Shown one piece after another: positions 1-9,659 of a DNA stretch of 64,000 nt. The stretch comes from Corinectria fuckeliana (lineage: Eukaryota; Ascomycota; Sordariomycetes; Hypocreales; Nectriaceae): positions 1 to 64,000 of the forward strand of contig WPDH01000198.1 of NCBI GenBank assembly GCA_019137255.1, in the 5' to 3' direction. The notes beneath the pieces are model-generated. The model worked only from the letters and a program-made list of their open reading frames with translations. It searched no databases and was not told the origin of the DNA. Position 1 is the stretch's first letter. Every line of letters starts with the position of its first letter. The position numbers and the translations under genes were made by a program.

Positions 1-1076
1 CTTAATCACTTAAAACCTCTAAAAGCTTTACAGCTATTTATTTTAAGAAATTTAACTTCCCTATATAGCTTGCGATATTATACCTAATAGTAACCTAAGT
101 AAGACTTATATTATAGTACTTTCTCTCTATCTTAGCTAATATATAAGAAAAGATACTATTTATCTTTATAACTATAAGAATATTCTATAAGATAGTACTC
201 TTCTTATTCTAAAATATTAACTACTAGTATAATAGTATATAAGCTATTATATATATTTTATTAATAGTACTAATATAGCTAGTAAAAAGGCTAGTCTTTA
301 AGTTAAGAGCTACCTTAAGAGAGAGAAAGTTATTATTAAGTTAATTAATAAAAGTAATATATATCTATCTTATACCTTTAAGTATAACTCTTATTATCTT
401 TAAGATAAAGCTTTAGCTAACTTAAAAGAAGTAGATAGTAACTCTTTATATACTATCTTACTTATAGATCTATAGAAAGATTATAACCTTATACTTAAGA
501 GTCTAATATACTATACTACTAATCTTTATATTATCTTAAAGCTAGTTATATAAGGTATTAAAAGTATTCTTATTAATATAAAAGAGATTAAAAAAGGTAA
601 ACTCTAATTTAGTAAGAAGGCCTTATATATAGTTAGTAATACTTTAGTATCCTTCTAAATATATAATATTCTTTTCTAGTTAATCTATATAGTAATAAGC
701 AGCTAAGATAGCTATAATAATAATAATTAAGATAATAAGATTATATTTAGTAGTCTATTAGGCTTTATAGTTAAGTATAATAAGTATAACTTTATAGTTA
801 TATTAAGTTTTTTAATAAGAACTCTTACTAACTATAAACAGGCCTAAAAATATAGTTATAACTACTAAATTATATAGTTATAACTATAGTAAAATAATAA
901 TTATCTAGCCCTCTTTTACGCTTTTAATAAAGAAGGTTACTAAGCAGCTAAGATTAATAAGAGAAAATATTAAAAGGTATATCTAGATACTTATATAACT
1001 TATATAATTAGAGTTATCTTAATTTGCTTATAAACTTACTACTAATTTAGGTCTAGTAAGGCATTTTATTTTATTG
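1..1076. repeat. AT-rich RIP-degraded repeat at the left edge
   Basis: This block is strongly A+T-rich and saturated with TA dinucleotides, whereas the DNA from about 1080 onward has the normal mixed composition of the window. There is no long open frame on either strand. In filamentous ascomycetes this pattern is the usual result of repeat-induced point mutation, which converts C to T in duplicated DNA, so the block is most likely a dead transposon. It runs off the left edge. I cannot name the parent element because the coding content has been erased. The composition and missing ORFs are seen directly; the RIP cause is inferred. Confidence 0.8.
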
Positions 1077-1154
1077 TTATCTCCGCTCTAGAGTTACAGT
1101 TGTGCTAACTGTGGTTATTAAGAGCGTGCCGATCAGGCCCTAAAGGTAGCTAAC

Positions 1155-1628
1155 TTACCAACGATTTAATATATAGACCACAAGAGCCTCGTTCTGGGCC
1201 CCGGTGCCCCGGTTCAAGGCCTCGGTGCCCGCGACCACCTCCTTCCACTGACCATCGTTGGCCAGGATGCAATGGCGGCGAGGGTGTATCTAGTCCGTGG
1301 CCCGAAGCAGCCTGGCCAGGATCCGCGGCGTAGCGTGCCGGACGGTGACACGGCCGGCGGGAGAGCCGGGGCCGGCGGCGGTGGAGGCGCCGACGCCATG
1401 AGCACCGACATGGTGGTGCTGGTGCTGGTCGTGGTTGTGATTCAAAGCAGATGAGAAGATGAGTGTCAGCTTCTGGTGGTTCTGACGCAAGGATGGAGTG
1501 ATGTTGCGTTGGGTACAGAAGGTAAAAGATCGAAGAGATGGTACTACATAGGCTGGTGGTGTCAGCTGGTGGTGTCCTGGGTACGGTACTAGGTGGTGAG
1601 AATTCAAAAAGGACCAAAGTAAACACAT
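1155..1628 (-). pseudogene. Broken hypothetical gene with an in-frame TAG
   Basis: On the minus strand one frame reads from about 1628 to a TAA at 1157-1155, broken only by a TAG at 1292-1290. After that stop the frame continues with a protein-like C-terminus containing ILANDGQWKEVV and ending YILNRW. The TAG would be CAG with one C-to-T change, the direction expected from RIP, and the RIP block starts only about 80 bases away. A His-rich stretch (DQHQHHH) lies in the 5' half. I do not recognise the family. A short intron hiding the stop is possible, but no good donor/acceptor pair is visible. A weakly similar broken frame lies near 23540-23700. Confidence 0.4.
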
Positions 1629-1892
1629 GGGATCGTGTTAACAATGACCGTACTTGCCTACAAGATTCGCGTATTGTTGCATTCCCTTGTCACGATGCTC
1701 CCTTCCATTCTCGAGGATGTCCTTCATCAGAATGGTCAGGTGAGACCTGGTTAATCGAGGGAATCACAACATCTTCGAATACGTTGTATTAGGTTGCAAG
1801 GGCCACGAGTTTGACCGAAAGGTGTCGCTCTCTTTACGGCTTGCACCAGGCCATTAGTCAATGTAAGAGTCTAATTATAAAACTACATCTAC

Positions 1893-3229
1893 TTATACGA
1901 TGGGAGCATAGCCCTTAGGAGGACTCAGACCGTCAGGCACCTCGATTGTATCCTCATAATAGCTAGGAGCATGGCTCTTCTTCCACTCCTCCTTAACGGG
2001 CCCGTAGACCTTTCGCCCAGAGAAGCTATCGTCGAGGCGCAGGTTCGGCGCAGGGTACCGAGTATTCCCGCCGGCGGTGTTGAAGTAGCCGGCGTACGAG
2101 TAGTTCCAGAACATGTGGCCGAACGTCTTCTCCGACCTCCACTTGCGGATCCTGTCGCCCGTCCTCTGGCCGACCACCTTGAACACGTTGGCGCCGACGT
2201 CCCAGCGTCCCAGCGTGGGGAGGCCCCAGTTGGCCTGGACCGTGGAGAGCTCCGAGTAGTGGTTGTAGAAGCTGTCGTCGGTGGTGCCCGCGAGCTGCTC
2301 GGGGATGGCGTCGCCAACGAGGATGGCGAGGATGTTGTTCTGCAAGGCGTAGGTCTCGTTCTCGTCCCAGGTGATGACGACGAGCGTCTTGTCCATGAAG
2401 TGCTTGTCCCCCATGAGGGGCTCCAGGAAGGAACGGCACCAAGCACCGGCCACAGTCGCCGAGGTATCGTGGCCGTCGGAGGTCATGTTGGGCGTGATGA
2501 ACATCCACTGCGGCAGCCTGTTCGCCTTGAGGTCCTGGTGGAACACGGAGCGGGACGTATCGACCATGGAGAGGTTCTTGATCTGCGACAGCCGACGCTC
2601 GGAGCCGGCGACCCTGTCGACGAGGACGGCTGGGTTGTGCTTGCGGACGTAGTCGTTGGCGCCGTTCTTCTGGTTCAGCCACTTGAAGCCCTCGAAGCCC
2701 GAGTACGGCATGTCCTCCTGGTACATGGCCCACGACACGCCGCGGTGCTCGAGCAGGTCGACGATGGTAGAGACGTTGGCATCGGCGCGGTTGAAGTCGT
2801 CGTTCTGCATGCCAAAGTAATCGCCGGCGACGGCGGCCAGGTAGTTGGGCTCCGAGGGATGGGTGACGCCGAAGTAGTTGGAGAGCGTGATGCCCTTGGA
2901 GGCGAACCAGGCAAAGTTGGCTGTTTAGCTGTTAGCAAGAGGAACCTCTTTGAGTAGGATTGGGTCAAGTGCTTACGGTCCCCAATGGCCTTGTCGTAGT
3001 TTTCGTTCTCAAAGTAGATGATGGCAATTCGATCAAAGGCCTTGCCCTTTACTTTGCTGGTGGGACTGCTCGTCTTGGCCGTAGCAGCCGCCGCGGCGAC
3101 GTCGGCAGTTCCAGTGGCAGTGTACTTGGTCTCCCACCCGGTCTCTTGCGGTCCTTCGCCGTGATGCTCGCGAGGCGTAGCGAGAGCAAGACCGGCGACA
3201 AAGATGGTAGCGGCGCGGAATAACATCAC
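1893..3229 (-). CDS. Secreted acid phosphatase, phosphoesterase family
   Basis: The coding exons are 3229-2977 and 2920-1893 on the minus strand, giving 426 residues. The 56-nt intron (2976-2921) has a GTAAGC donor, a CTAAC branch site and a CAG acceptor; joining restores ..IGDPNFAWF.. . A hydrophobic signal peptide (about residues 1-18, ending ALA) predicts secretion. Family motifs include FENENYDKAIGD near the N-terminus, HPSEPNYL, MYQEDMP, WMFITPNMTSDGHDT and VVITWDENE. These are typical of the fungal acid phosphatases in the phosphoesterase/phospholipase-C superfamily (PF04185), which release phosphate from phosphomonoesters outside the cell. Several N-x-S/T sites suggest glycosylation. 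It diverges from the oxidase gene across 623 bp. A second Met codon follows the first, so the start could be 3226. The family call is strong; the exact substrate is inferred. Confidence 0.9.
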
Positions 3230-3852
3230 GATGAGTAGTTAAGAGTCCAGCGGGGATGTTTGGCGACGGTGGGACTAGACAGAGACCATTTCCAGCCATG
3301 GGAGCATCGGTGTTGATATCGAAACAGTCCATCGGCCAAATTCCCTATGCTCATCCAAACTCCGGCCCATGATGCCGACGCAGGTGTGTTCGTGGATTCT
3401 GCTTTAGAGCATGGCCCACCCTCGGTCAGCAAAAAGCCCATGGCGTTGGATAGCTCTTAAGTCGCAGATCCTTGCCAGATGTTTATTCCAAGGGTCAGAA
3501 TCCAATCCATTGGGCATCTCTTGCACGTGTCCCCAAGACTCGAGGCGTGTGGGATGAAAACGTGCGGCGCTCGCGTGCCGACTGATCCGGCGCGACCGTT
3601 GAGGATCCCACTTACACCAGAAAAGGCTCGGCGCCTCCAGTCCGTGTAGAATGGAGCCGAGCAATGTCACCCAATTGCGATACACATGTGTGCTGCTGAA
3701 TGCCTTTTCTCCGAGGGGTAGGTTCCTTTGGAAATCGCTTTTCCACCTTCCTAGGTTATCTGAGGCGACAGTCTAGTTTGAAGAATCGCGACTACCGACA
3801 AGGCCGTGGACGAGGCGATGGCAATGAACGAGGAACCTTTTAACAGCCGAGC
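3230..3852. promoter_or_regulatory. Shared intergenic promoter region of two divergent genes
   Basis: This 623-bp stretch separates the acid phosphatase (minus) from the multicopper oxidase (plus), so it must hold both promoters and 5' leaders. No convincing coding frame is present. I cannot assign individual binding sites. Confidence 0.5.
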
Positions 3853-5937
3853 ATGGGAAGCCAAGACAACAAAGTACCGGCGGCGACAATGGCGGAAGAC
3901 TTGGATCGTGCGACACGCTCAATCTCAACAGACGATGATCGAGTTCTCGAGCAGCAGCCATTCCTCGAAGCGCACGAGGACTCTCGGAGCGACAAGGGGA
4001 GTCCTCCAAGGAGGCAATCGCTACGAAGCCATCTCCAGACAGCTCTGTTCGCGTCTCTAGTCATTGCTTGCGTCCTAGTTCTGGCTTCCCTAACCCTGAG
4101 ATCCCAGTCCACCTCAATTACCAAATCTCACGGCAATGGCCAGGCAGGCCATCCTAAGCCAGCGCCCCCGTCAGCGGAAGACATTGTCCACTACCACGAA
4201 GAGGTTCCTAAGATGCCCCGACTTCGAGACTCTACAGAATACATCCTCCCTCCGTCCTGGGACTTTTCTGCGCCTCCAGCGACGCGAGAATACAACTGGA
4301 CCATTGTCCCTGCTGCCCTCAACCCGGATGGAGTATACCGTCCAATGGTTCTCATCAACAACCAATACCCGGGACCGTTGATCGAATGCAACGAAGGTGA
4401 CACTATCGTCGTCCACGTTGACAACCAAGCCGCCAACGCGACAGCCATCCACTTCCATGGCATGTTCCAAAACGGCACCAACGCGATGGATGGCACGGTT
4501 GGGATAACGCAATGCGCCATCGCACCAAACTCGTCTTTCACGTATCGCTTCAACGTACAGGGCCAGTCAGGGACGTACTGGTACCACGCGCACCATAGTG
4601 CACAGGCATCGGACGGGCTGCTAGGTCCGATGGTTGTACACTCGCGACAAGAGCACACGCTGCAACGGCTAGAGTACGCGACCGACCGGGTGGTGATGGT
4701 GCAGGACCACTATCACAACTTGACGTCGGACCTTCTGATGGGATACTTGGCTCCCGACCAGGAGAACGACGAGCCGGTCCCTGACAACGCGCTGATCAAT
4801 GGCCGCGGCGTCCGTGACTGTGCAGACTTTGAAGGATGGCCTTGCGACAGCGCCAACGTCTCAACGCCAACGTTCGACCTGGCTGCTGGGAAACGCCACA
4901 GATTGCGCATTATCAACGTAGGCGCATTCGCGGAGTTTCAGATCCAGCTCGATGAGCATCCCTTCTACGTGACGGAGGTCGACGGCACGGACGTCCACCC
5001 TGAGCCATTCCATCGGTTGAACATCCTCTCCGCGCAGCGGTATAGCGTCGTGATAGAGACGAATGTGACGACGGCGTCAACATTTTGGATGAGGTCTCGG
5101 ATGGTGACGCATTGCTTCACGAGACCGAACAAGCATCTCCAACCTGAGACTAGGGCGATCATCCGGTACACTTCCCCCGAGACGGAGCCGCCAACTGATA
5201 AGCCGGCAAGCGCTGCATGGCCGGAAGCAATCGAAGTCATCTGCCGTGATCTCAATACAAGTATATTGCGTCCCGTGGAAGCCATGTCACCTCCTCCAGC
5301 AGACGACCTGCTTACACTTCGCGCCAACTTTGAGATTGGAGCGTGGCGCTTGGCCAGAGGATTCTTCAACGACTCGACTTGGCACGCAAATGCAACACAT
5401 CCATCTCTACACCGCTTCCTAGACTCCGAAGCTAGCGAAACATCACTTGAAAGCCCTATTAATATCAACGAGTTGGCATTCAATCGCCAGACGGAGCTTG
5501 TTCTCCAAACAACGGGAATCCGCACTGTCGACATTTCCATCAACAACTTCGACGACGGCGCACACCCCTTCCACCTCCACGGACACCGCTTCTTCGTCCT
5601 GGTACAAGGACGCAGCGGCTACCCGCCGACTTCCGAAGAGTTGCCTCGCTATCTCGAGGAACGCGGGTTGCTGGGGAATCCACTTCGACGGGATACCGTC
5701 ACGGTCGAAGGGTATGGGTGGGCGATTATCAGGGTGGTCTTCGACAACCCGGGCCTCTGGGCGTTCCATTGCCACAATACTTGGCACGCTGAATCCGGCA
5801 TGCTGATGCAGGTGCTGGTTCGCTCCGAGGTGGTGAGGGGCTGGGAAGTCGACCCGCAACAGAGAGAGATGTGTAAGCGGAAGGGTGTCGAAAGGGGAAT
5901 GAGGCCGGACGATAGTATCTGGTTTGGCCAGTTTTAG
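3853..5937 (+). CDS. Membrane-anchored multicopper oxidase (laccase/ascorbate-oxidase-like)
   Basis: A single-exon gene of 694 residues. An acidic N-terminal tail with a dileucine-like EQQPFL is followed by one transmembrane segment (about residues 61-83) and then three cupredoxin domains, so it is probably a type II membrane protein with the catalytic part outside the cytosol. All four copper signatures are present: HFHG (200-203), WYHAHH (about 243-248), HPFHLHGH (about 571-578) and HCHNTWHAESGM (from about 639). The type-1 copper axial position is Met, as in ascorbate oxidase, rather than the Leu or Phe of most fungal laccases, which predicts a lower redox potential. It would couple oxidation of phenols, ascorbate-like compounds or metal ions to reduction of O2 to water. 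An alternative start is Met13 at 3889. An iron transporter gene follows 1.07 kb downstream. The substrate is not determinable here. Confidence 0.9.
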   Translation: MGSQDNKVPAATMAEDLDRATRSISTDDDRVLEQQPFLEAHEDSRSDKGSPPRRQSLRSHLQTALFASLVIACVLVLASLTLRSQSTSITKSHGNGQAGHPKPAPPSAEDIVHYHEEVPKMPRLRDSTEYILPPSWDFSAPPATREYNWTIVPAALNPDGVYRPMVLINNQYPGPLIECNEGDTIVVHVDNQAANATAIHFHGMFQNGTNAMDGTVGITQCAIAPNSSFTYRFNVQGQSGTYWYHAHHSAQASDGLLGPMVVHSRQEHTLQRLEYATDRVVMVQDHYHNLTSDLLMGYLAPDQENDEPVPDNALINGRGVRDCADFEGWPCDSANVSTPTFDLAAGKRHRLRIINVGAFAEFQIQLDEHPFYVTEVDGTDVHPEPFHRLNILSAQRYSVVIETNVTTASTFWMRSRMVTHCFTRPNKHLQPETRAIIRYTSPETEPPTDKPASAAWPEAIEVICRDLNTSILRPVEAMSPPPADDLLTLRANFEIGAWRLARGFFNDSTWHANATHPSLHRFLDSEASETSLESPININELAFNRQTELVLQTTGIRTVDISINNFDDGAHPFHLHGHRFFVLVQGRSGYPPTSEELPRYLEERGLLGNPLRRDTVTVEGYGWAIIRVVFDNPGLWAFHCHNTWHAESGMLMQVLVRSEVVRGWEVDPQQREMCKRKGVERGMRPDDSIWFGQF

Positions 5938-7002
5938 ATGGAGAGGCTTCGCAATCTGGGATTCATTCAATGGGTGCACATTTCCCCTGTGGTCCTACTC
6001 TGGATTTTTGAGATTTCCTCTGAAAGTGTCCGCACGGCAAAGCTGTGATGGGTGATTGCGAAGCCCTTGACGGCCAGACAACATATCGGGATAGTGTCAT
6101 GCAGTAAGGATGAACCGAGAGAACTTGAGACAAAGAAGAAGAAAAATGAGCCAAAGCAGAAATCAAGACATCTCGGAAAAAAAGAAGAACTCTAATGCCC
6201 TAACTGCTCTACTATTATTAATAACAAGATTGTATTTAAGGAGAACATAAAGAGCGAAAGTCGATACAGGTACGTGATATATTACAGCCCGGCTAGAAAT
6301 CCGGTACAACCAAATAACACTACTCAAGAAAAAAAAACACGGATAGTTACGATTGGCCATGTAGCTACGCGTGACAATGCCAACTTAAACCGCAATGGCA
6401 ATTAATCACAGAGCTTTCACAACAATTAGCTTAGCAGGTAAAAGATCGTGGACGCTGCTAGTGTCAGTGACGTATACGCGAGATTTCACCAAGCCCGACT
6501 CGACGAAAGATCGACACGGAGCTTTTACCCCATCGACGTATCCCCACCCACGTGCCTCAAACACCACCAGTTGTGGCTTCAACGCCTTCTCCATAAACAT
6601 CACCTGCAGGATGCCCCTGTCATTCGTCCAGGGCTACGGAGGAAGCGAATCAGACACAGCATGTTGATAAGCCCAACGATGCAGCAACAGGCATACTTCT
6701 GTAAGCCACCCGTGGGACCCTTGTCGTGTGGTTCCCGTTGAACGGCAGTAAGTTGCCGAGATGCTGGAGGGATACGAGGACGATCCAAGATGGTCACCGA
6801 GGGCCAAGAAAAGGTAGACGGAAGAGGAAAGTATGGAAGGGAGCTTGCACGTGGATTGCCGCGACCCGAGGGAGCTCCGGGACAGACCGTCGGTGATGTT
6901 CAACCAGAAGCTCGGAGGGCCCTTTATTGATGCCTGACATGCATTCTATTCATTCAGTCCTTTCTGTCATTACTGAATCCCCCGAGAAGAGCACCACGCC
7001 AG
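5938..7002. other. Intergenic region, no gene seen
   Basis: This 1.07-kb gap holds the 3' flank of the oxidase gene and the promoter and leader of the iron transporter gene. Only short, low-quality frames are present. A single GATAAG at 6666-6671 matches the core bound by fungal GATA factors, including iron repressors, but one hexamer is expected by chance. Confidence 0.5.
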
Positions 7003-7779
7003 ATGAAGCCGTCCCAAAGCCCAACCCTCGCCCGCTTCCTCTCCGACTTCACCCTCGGCTTCTCAGATGGACTGACCGTCCCCTTCGCCTTGACCGCCGG
7101 GCTCAGCTCCCTCGGAAACGCCGACACGGTCATCTCTGGCGGCCTGGCAGAGCTATGTGCTGGGTGCATCAGCATGGGCATTGGGGGATACTTGGCTGCT
7201 CGAGACGAGATTCCCCAGCCGCAACAGCGGGACAGTCTCGAGGATGAGGAGATGAGAGGAATGCTCGGCCACGATGGGAGCGACGGAGATGATAGCAGCC
7301 TGGAGGCCACCGAGAAGCCCGGCGGCAGCACGGAGGAGCTCATTCGGCGCCATCTCGAGCCCTTGGGTCTCCCTCGAGCGATGATGTCGACAGTACTCAC
7401 AGCCCTCCAAGACGAGCCCGGTACATTGGAGCGTGCTGCCGCCCGTCTACAGCCCTCCCGCGACAACCTCTCCTCCACCTCCCCCATCATCTCCGGCCTC
7501 TCCATATCTCTGGGCTACACGGTGGGAGGTATCATCCCGCTGAGCCCGTACTTCTTCGCCGCGACAGTCGGCCTCGGTCTGCGCTGGAGCATCTGCCTCT
7601 GCCTGACGGCTCTCTTCGCATTCGGCGCGGGGAAGAGCTGGGTGCTCCGCCGGGGCGAGGGACGGGGCCGGCGCTGTCTCCGGGAGGGATCGCAGATGTT
7701 GGTGCTGGGGATGATGGCGGCGGGGACGGCGGTTGCTTGCGTGGGTTTCGTTGGGGGGACCGGGGAGGTAGGGGGGTGA
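7003..7779 (+). CDS. Vacuolar iron transporter, CCC1/VIT family
   Basis: A single-exon gene of 258 residues. The N-terminus has the family signature FLSDFTLGFSDGLTVPFAL followed by AGLSS, the first transmembrane helix of CCC1/VIT1 proteins with its conserved Asp-Gly-Leu. A second helix (about 45-62) ends in GGYLAARDE. An acidic cytosolic loop follows (about 65-150, with DGSDGDDSS), then three more hydrophobic helices. Family members move Fe2+ or Mn2+ from cytosol into the vacuole in exchange for protons, which protects against metal toxicity. The length and helix pattern fit. It sits just downstream of the multicopper oxidase in the same direction, a suggestive but unproven link to metal handling. 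Confidence 0.88.
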   Translation: MKPSQSPTLARFLSDFTLGFSDGLTVPFALTAGLSSLGNADTVISGGLAELCAGCISMGIGGYLAARDEIPQPQQRDSLEDEEMRGMLGHDGSDGDDSSLEATEKPGGSTEELIRRHLEPLGLPRAMMSTVLTALQDEPGTLERAAARLQPSRDNLSSTSPIISGLSISLGYTVGGIIPLSPYFFAATVGLGLRWSICLCLTALFAFGAGKSWVLRRGEGRGRRCLREGSQMLVLGMMAAGTAVACVGFVGGTGEVGG

Positions 7780-7950
7780 ATGGCTATGAGTTGGAGATCA
7801 AGCAGCACGAGATTTGTTGATTGAATCGGGGAGTATACATGGCTGGAACAACTTCCGTGACCAAGTAATCCAGTGTTCTCATGCATCCAGCTAAAGGGCA
7901 TGTAGAAGTAGGATCCACCCTTTATAAGCAAATCCAACTAGATGCTATCT

Positions 7951-8077
7951 CAGTGAAGTAGCTGTAACACAATTGACAAATTGCGACATCTAGCATAAAA
8001 TGGATGAAGCCTTCGCTTTTTGCTTCTTTGGGCGACGGCTGGCCAGATAGATGCCAGCGTTCGAAACCTCGCAATCT
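7951..8077 (+). repeat. Diverged dispersed repeat, copy A
   Basis: It shares ordered blocks with the copy at 8927-9050: CAGTGAAGTAGCTGTAACA near the start, CCTTCGCTTTTTGC in the middle, then AGCGTTCGA. The order and spacing are kept while the rest has drifted. It is probably the remnant of a small mobile element. The family was not recognised. Confidence 0.4.
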
Positions 8078-8926
8078 CTCTTCTTGGCCGACAGCCACAT
8101 CCCGTTTGTCACTTTGTTTGCATTTTTATTAGCCATCTTGCCCGTCCTATTTCTTCCATAAACAATTAACTCGCTACAATAACTTCCAACTCCTCCATGC
8201 CGAAGCAACATCCCATGAATACTTGTCTCCTCCGTGTTAGTCTCATGGCTGCCTAGACACACCCCTGTGACCTTCTCCACACGCCTCTCCACATCACTCT
8301 GCATGGTCCTTATACCGAATTAATGTATTATGCTCTCAGTGAAGTAGCAAAAACCTTCCATAAAAACATTGGTTTTTAGTCGACCGGTTATGCGGACTAT
8401 TACAGTTGCGCACGCCGGTTTGCCACTCCTCCGGGAGATAATGCTTCGTTTTCTTTTTGGGGTTCCGGGGAATAGACCTCGGGGCTTTTTGTTCGAGTAC
8501 CATGCTAAATAACATGGAACTCACTGTTTCTTTTTCTGTTTTTTTTTAGTAAATATACGTCTTTTAATTTTGTTTAATTTTGCCTCTTTATTTATTCACA
8601 CAGGTATTCACAAGCATTGTACGTAGCAGGAGGCTTCAGTCAACCTCGATGCGTAGCCTTCCCTGCGACAACCACGAGACAGGGCAAATAGCATCCAAGC
8701 ATACCATCAACACCAAAACTTGTTATTTCATTGGCAGTTCCCAAATTCAATCCCTCTCAGGCTACCCAGCGTCACATCTCTCCTCCATTAATACCCCCCG
8801 TAACTATCTCCAGTGCCGTGGTTAGCCTAATCAGCCACCAGCGTCTCACGCCACCAGCGCCGCATACTAAGGCACCCATCAGCGCGACATTCTACCCTTA
8901 CAAGGCAACCTAAATTGAACCATCAT

Positions 8927-9050
8927 CAGCGAAGTAGCTGCAACAAAACATCAAACTGGTTGAACAACTCACTTCGGTGACCCCCTTCGCTTTTTGCCAT
9001 TCCGACTGCCCAAAGCTCAAGCGTTCGAGTCATCATCTACTTGATGAAAT
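8927..9050 (+). repeat. Diverged dispersed repeat, copy B
   Basis: Same orientation as copy A, with CAGCGAAGTAGCTGCAACA, then CCTTCGCTTTTTGC and AAGCGTTCGA in the same order. A shorter fragment with CAGTGAAGTAGC occurs at about 8337-8348. Confidence 0.4.
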
Positions 9051-9659
9051 AGGATACCACATCTCGTTCTGAGATGCTTGCTTGCTTTTGGGGTATTTTT
9101 AGTTCATTTTCCACTTTCATTTGCCTTCTTTGTCTACGTGCCCGCGACCCCTTATATGTTTGGCCGCCAGTCATCCAGGTAAGCACTGAGTCGTCACGTC
9201 AGCGCCATTTGTCAAACATCACAATCACAAACACATTCAATCATTCAGGGGAAGCGCTTTGATTTGTTGCATCTGGCTATCCCGTCTAGTTTATGCGAGT
9301 CCCGGCCCTTGCCAGGTGTCGTCGCTATCCCAAACTCCAATTCCGGGAGACTTTAAAAACCCAAGTAGTCACTACGGTACAAAGAAAACCATCAAATAAA
9401 AACATGTTGAAAGAAAAGAAGGAGATAAAACGATGCACCGTTTGCCCGCGAATCCTTCAAATCATATGTACGTTTGCGGGCGATATGTTCAGGGCGTTGC
9501 GGAAGCCGCCGCGACAGTGAGAGTAACGGTCACGGTCGCCACGGCGTCGCACGACGCATAGGGAGACAGAGTCGGTAGCGTGTCGGTCTTTTCAGGCGCT
9601 TGGCTGGGAGTCGCCTTGGGAGAGCGAGGTGGCGCGTTTTCGTCTTCGTCTCGGTCACT

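Larger units (their letters stand above)
7780..9659. other. Gene-free region with diverged short repeats
   Basis: This 1.88-kb gap separates the plus-strand iron transporter gene from the 3' end of the GH55 gene. No credible coding frame was found. It contains two diverged copies of a repeat of about 130 bp (7951-8077 and 8927-9050) and a third fragment at about 8335-8355, annotated separately. Confidence 0.5.

Noticed and set aside
8040..8080. GCGTTCGAAACCTCGC resembling a tRNA T-arm
   Set aside because: It belongs to the diverged repeat found also at 8927-9050 and lacks the other tRNA arms.
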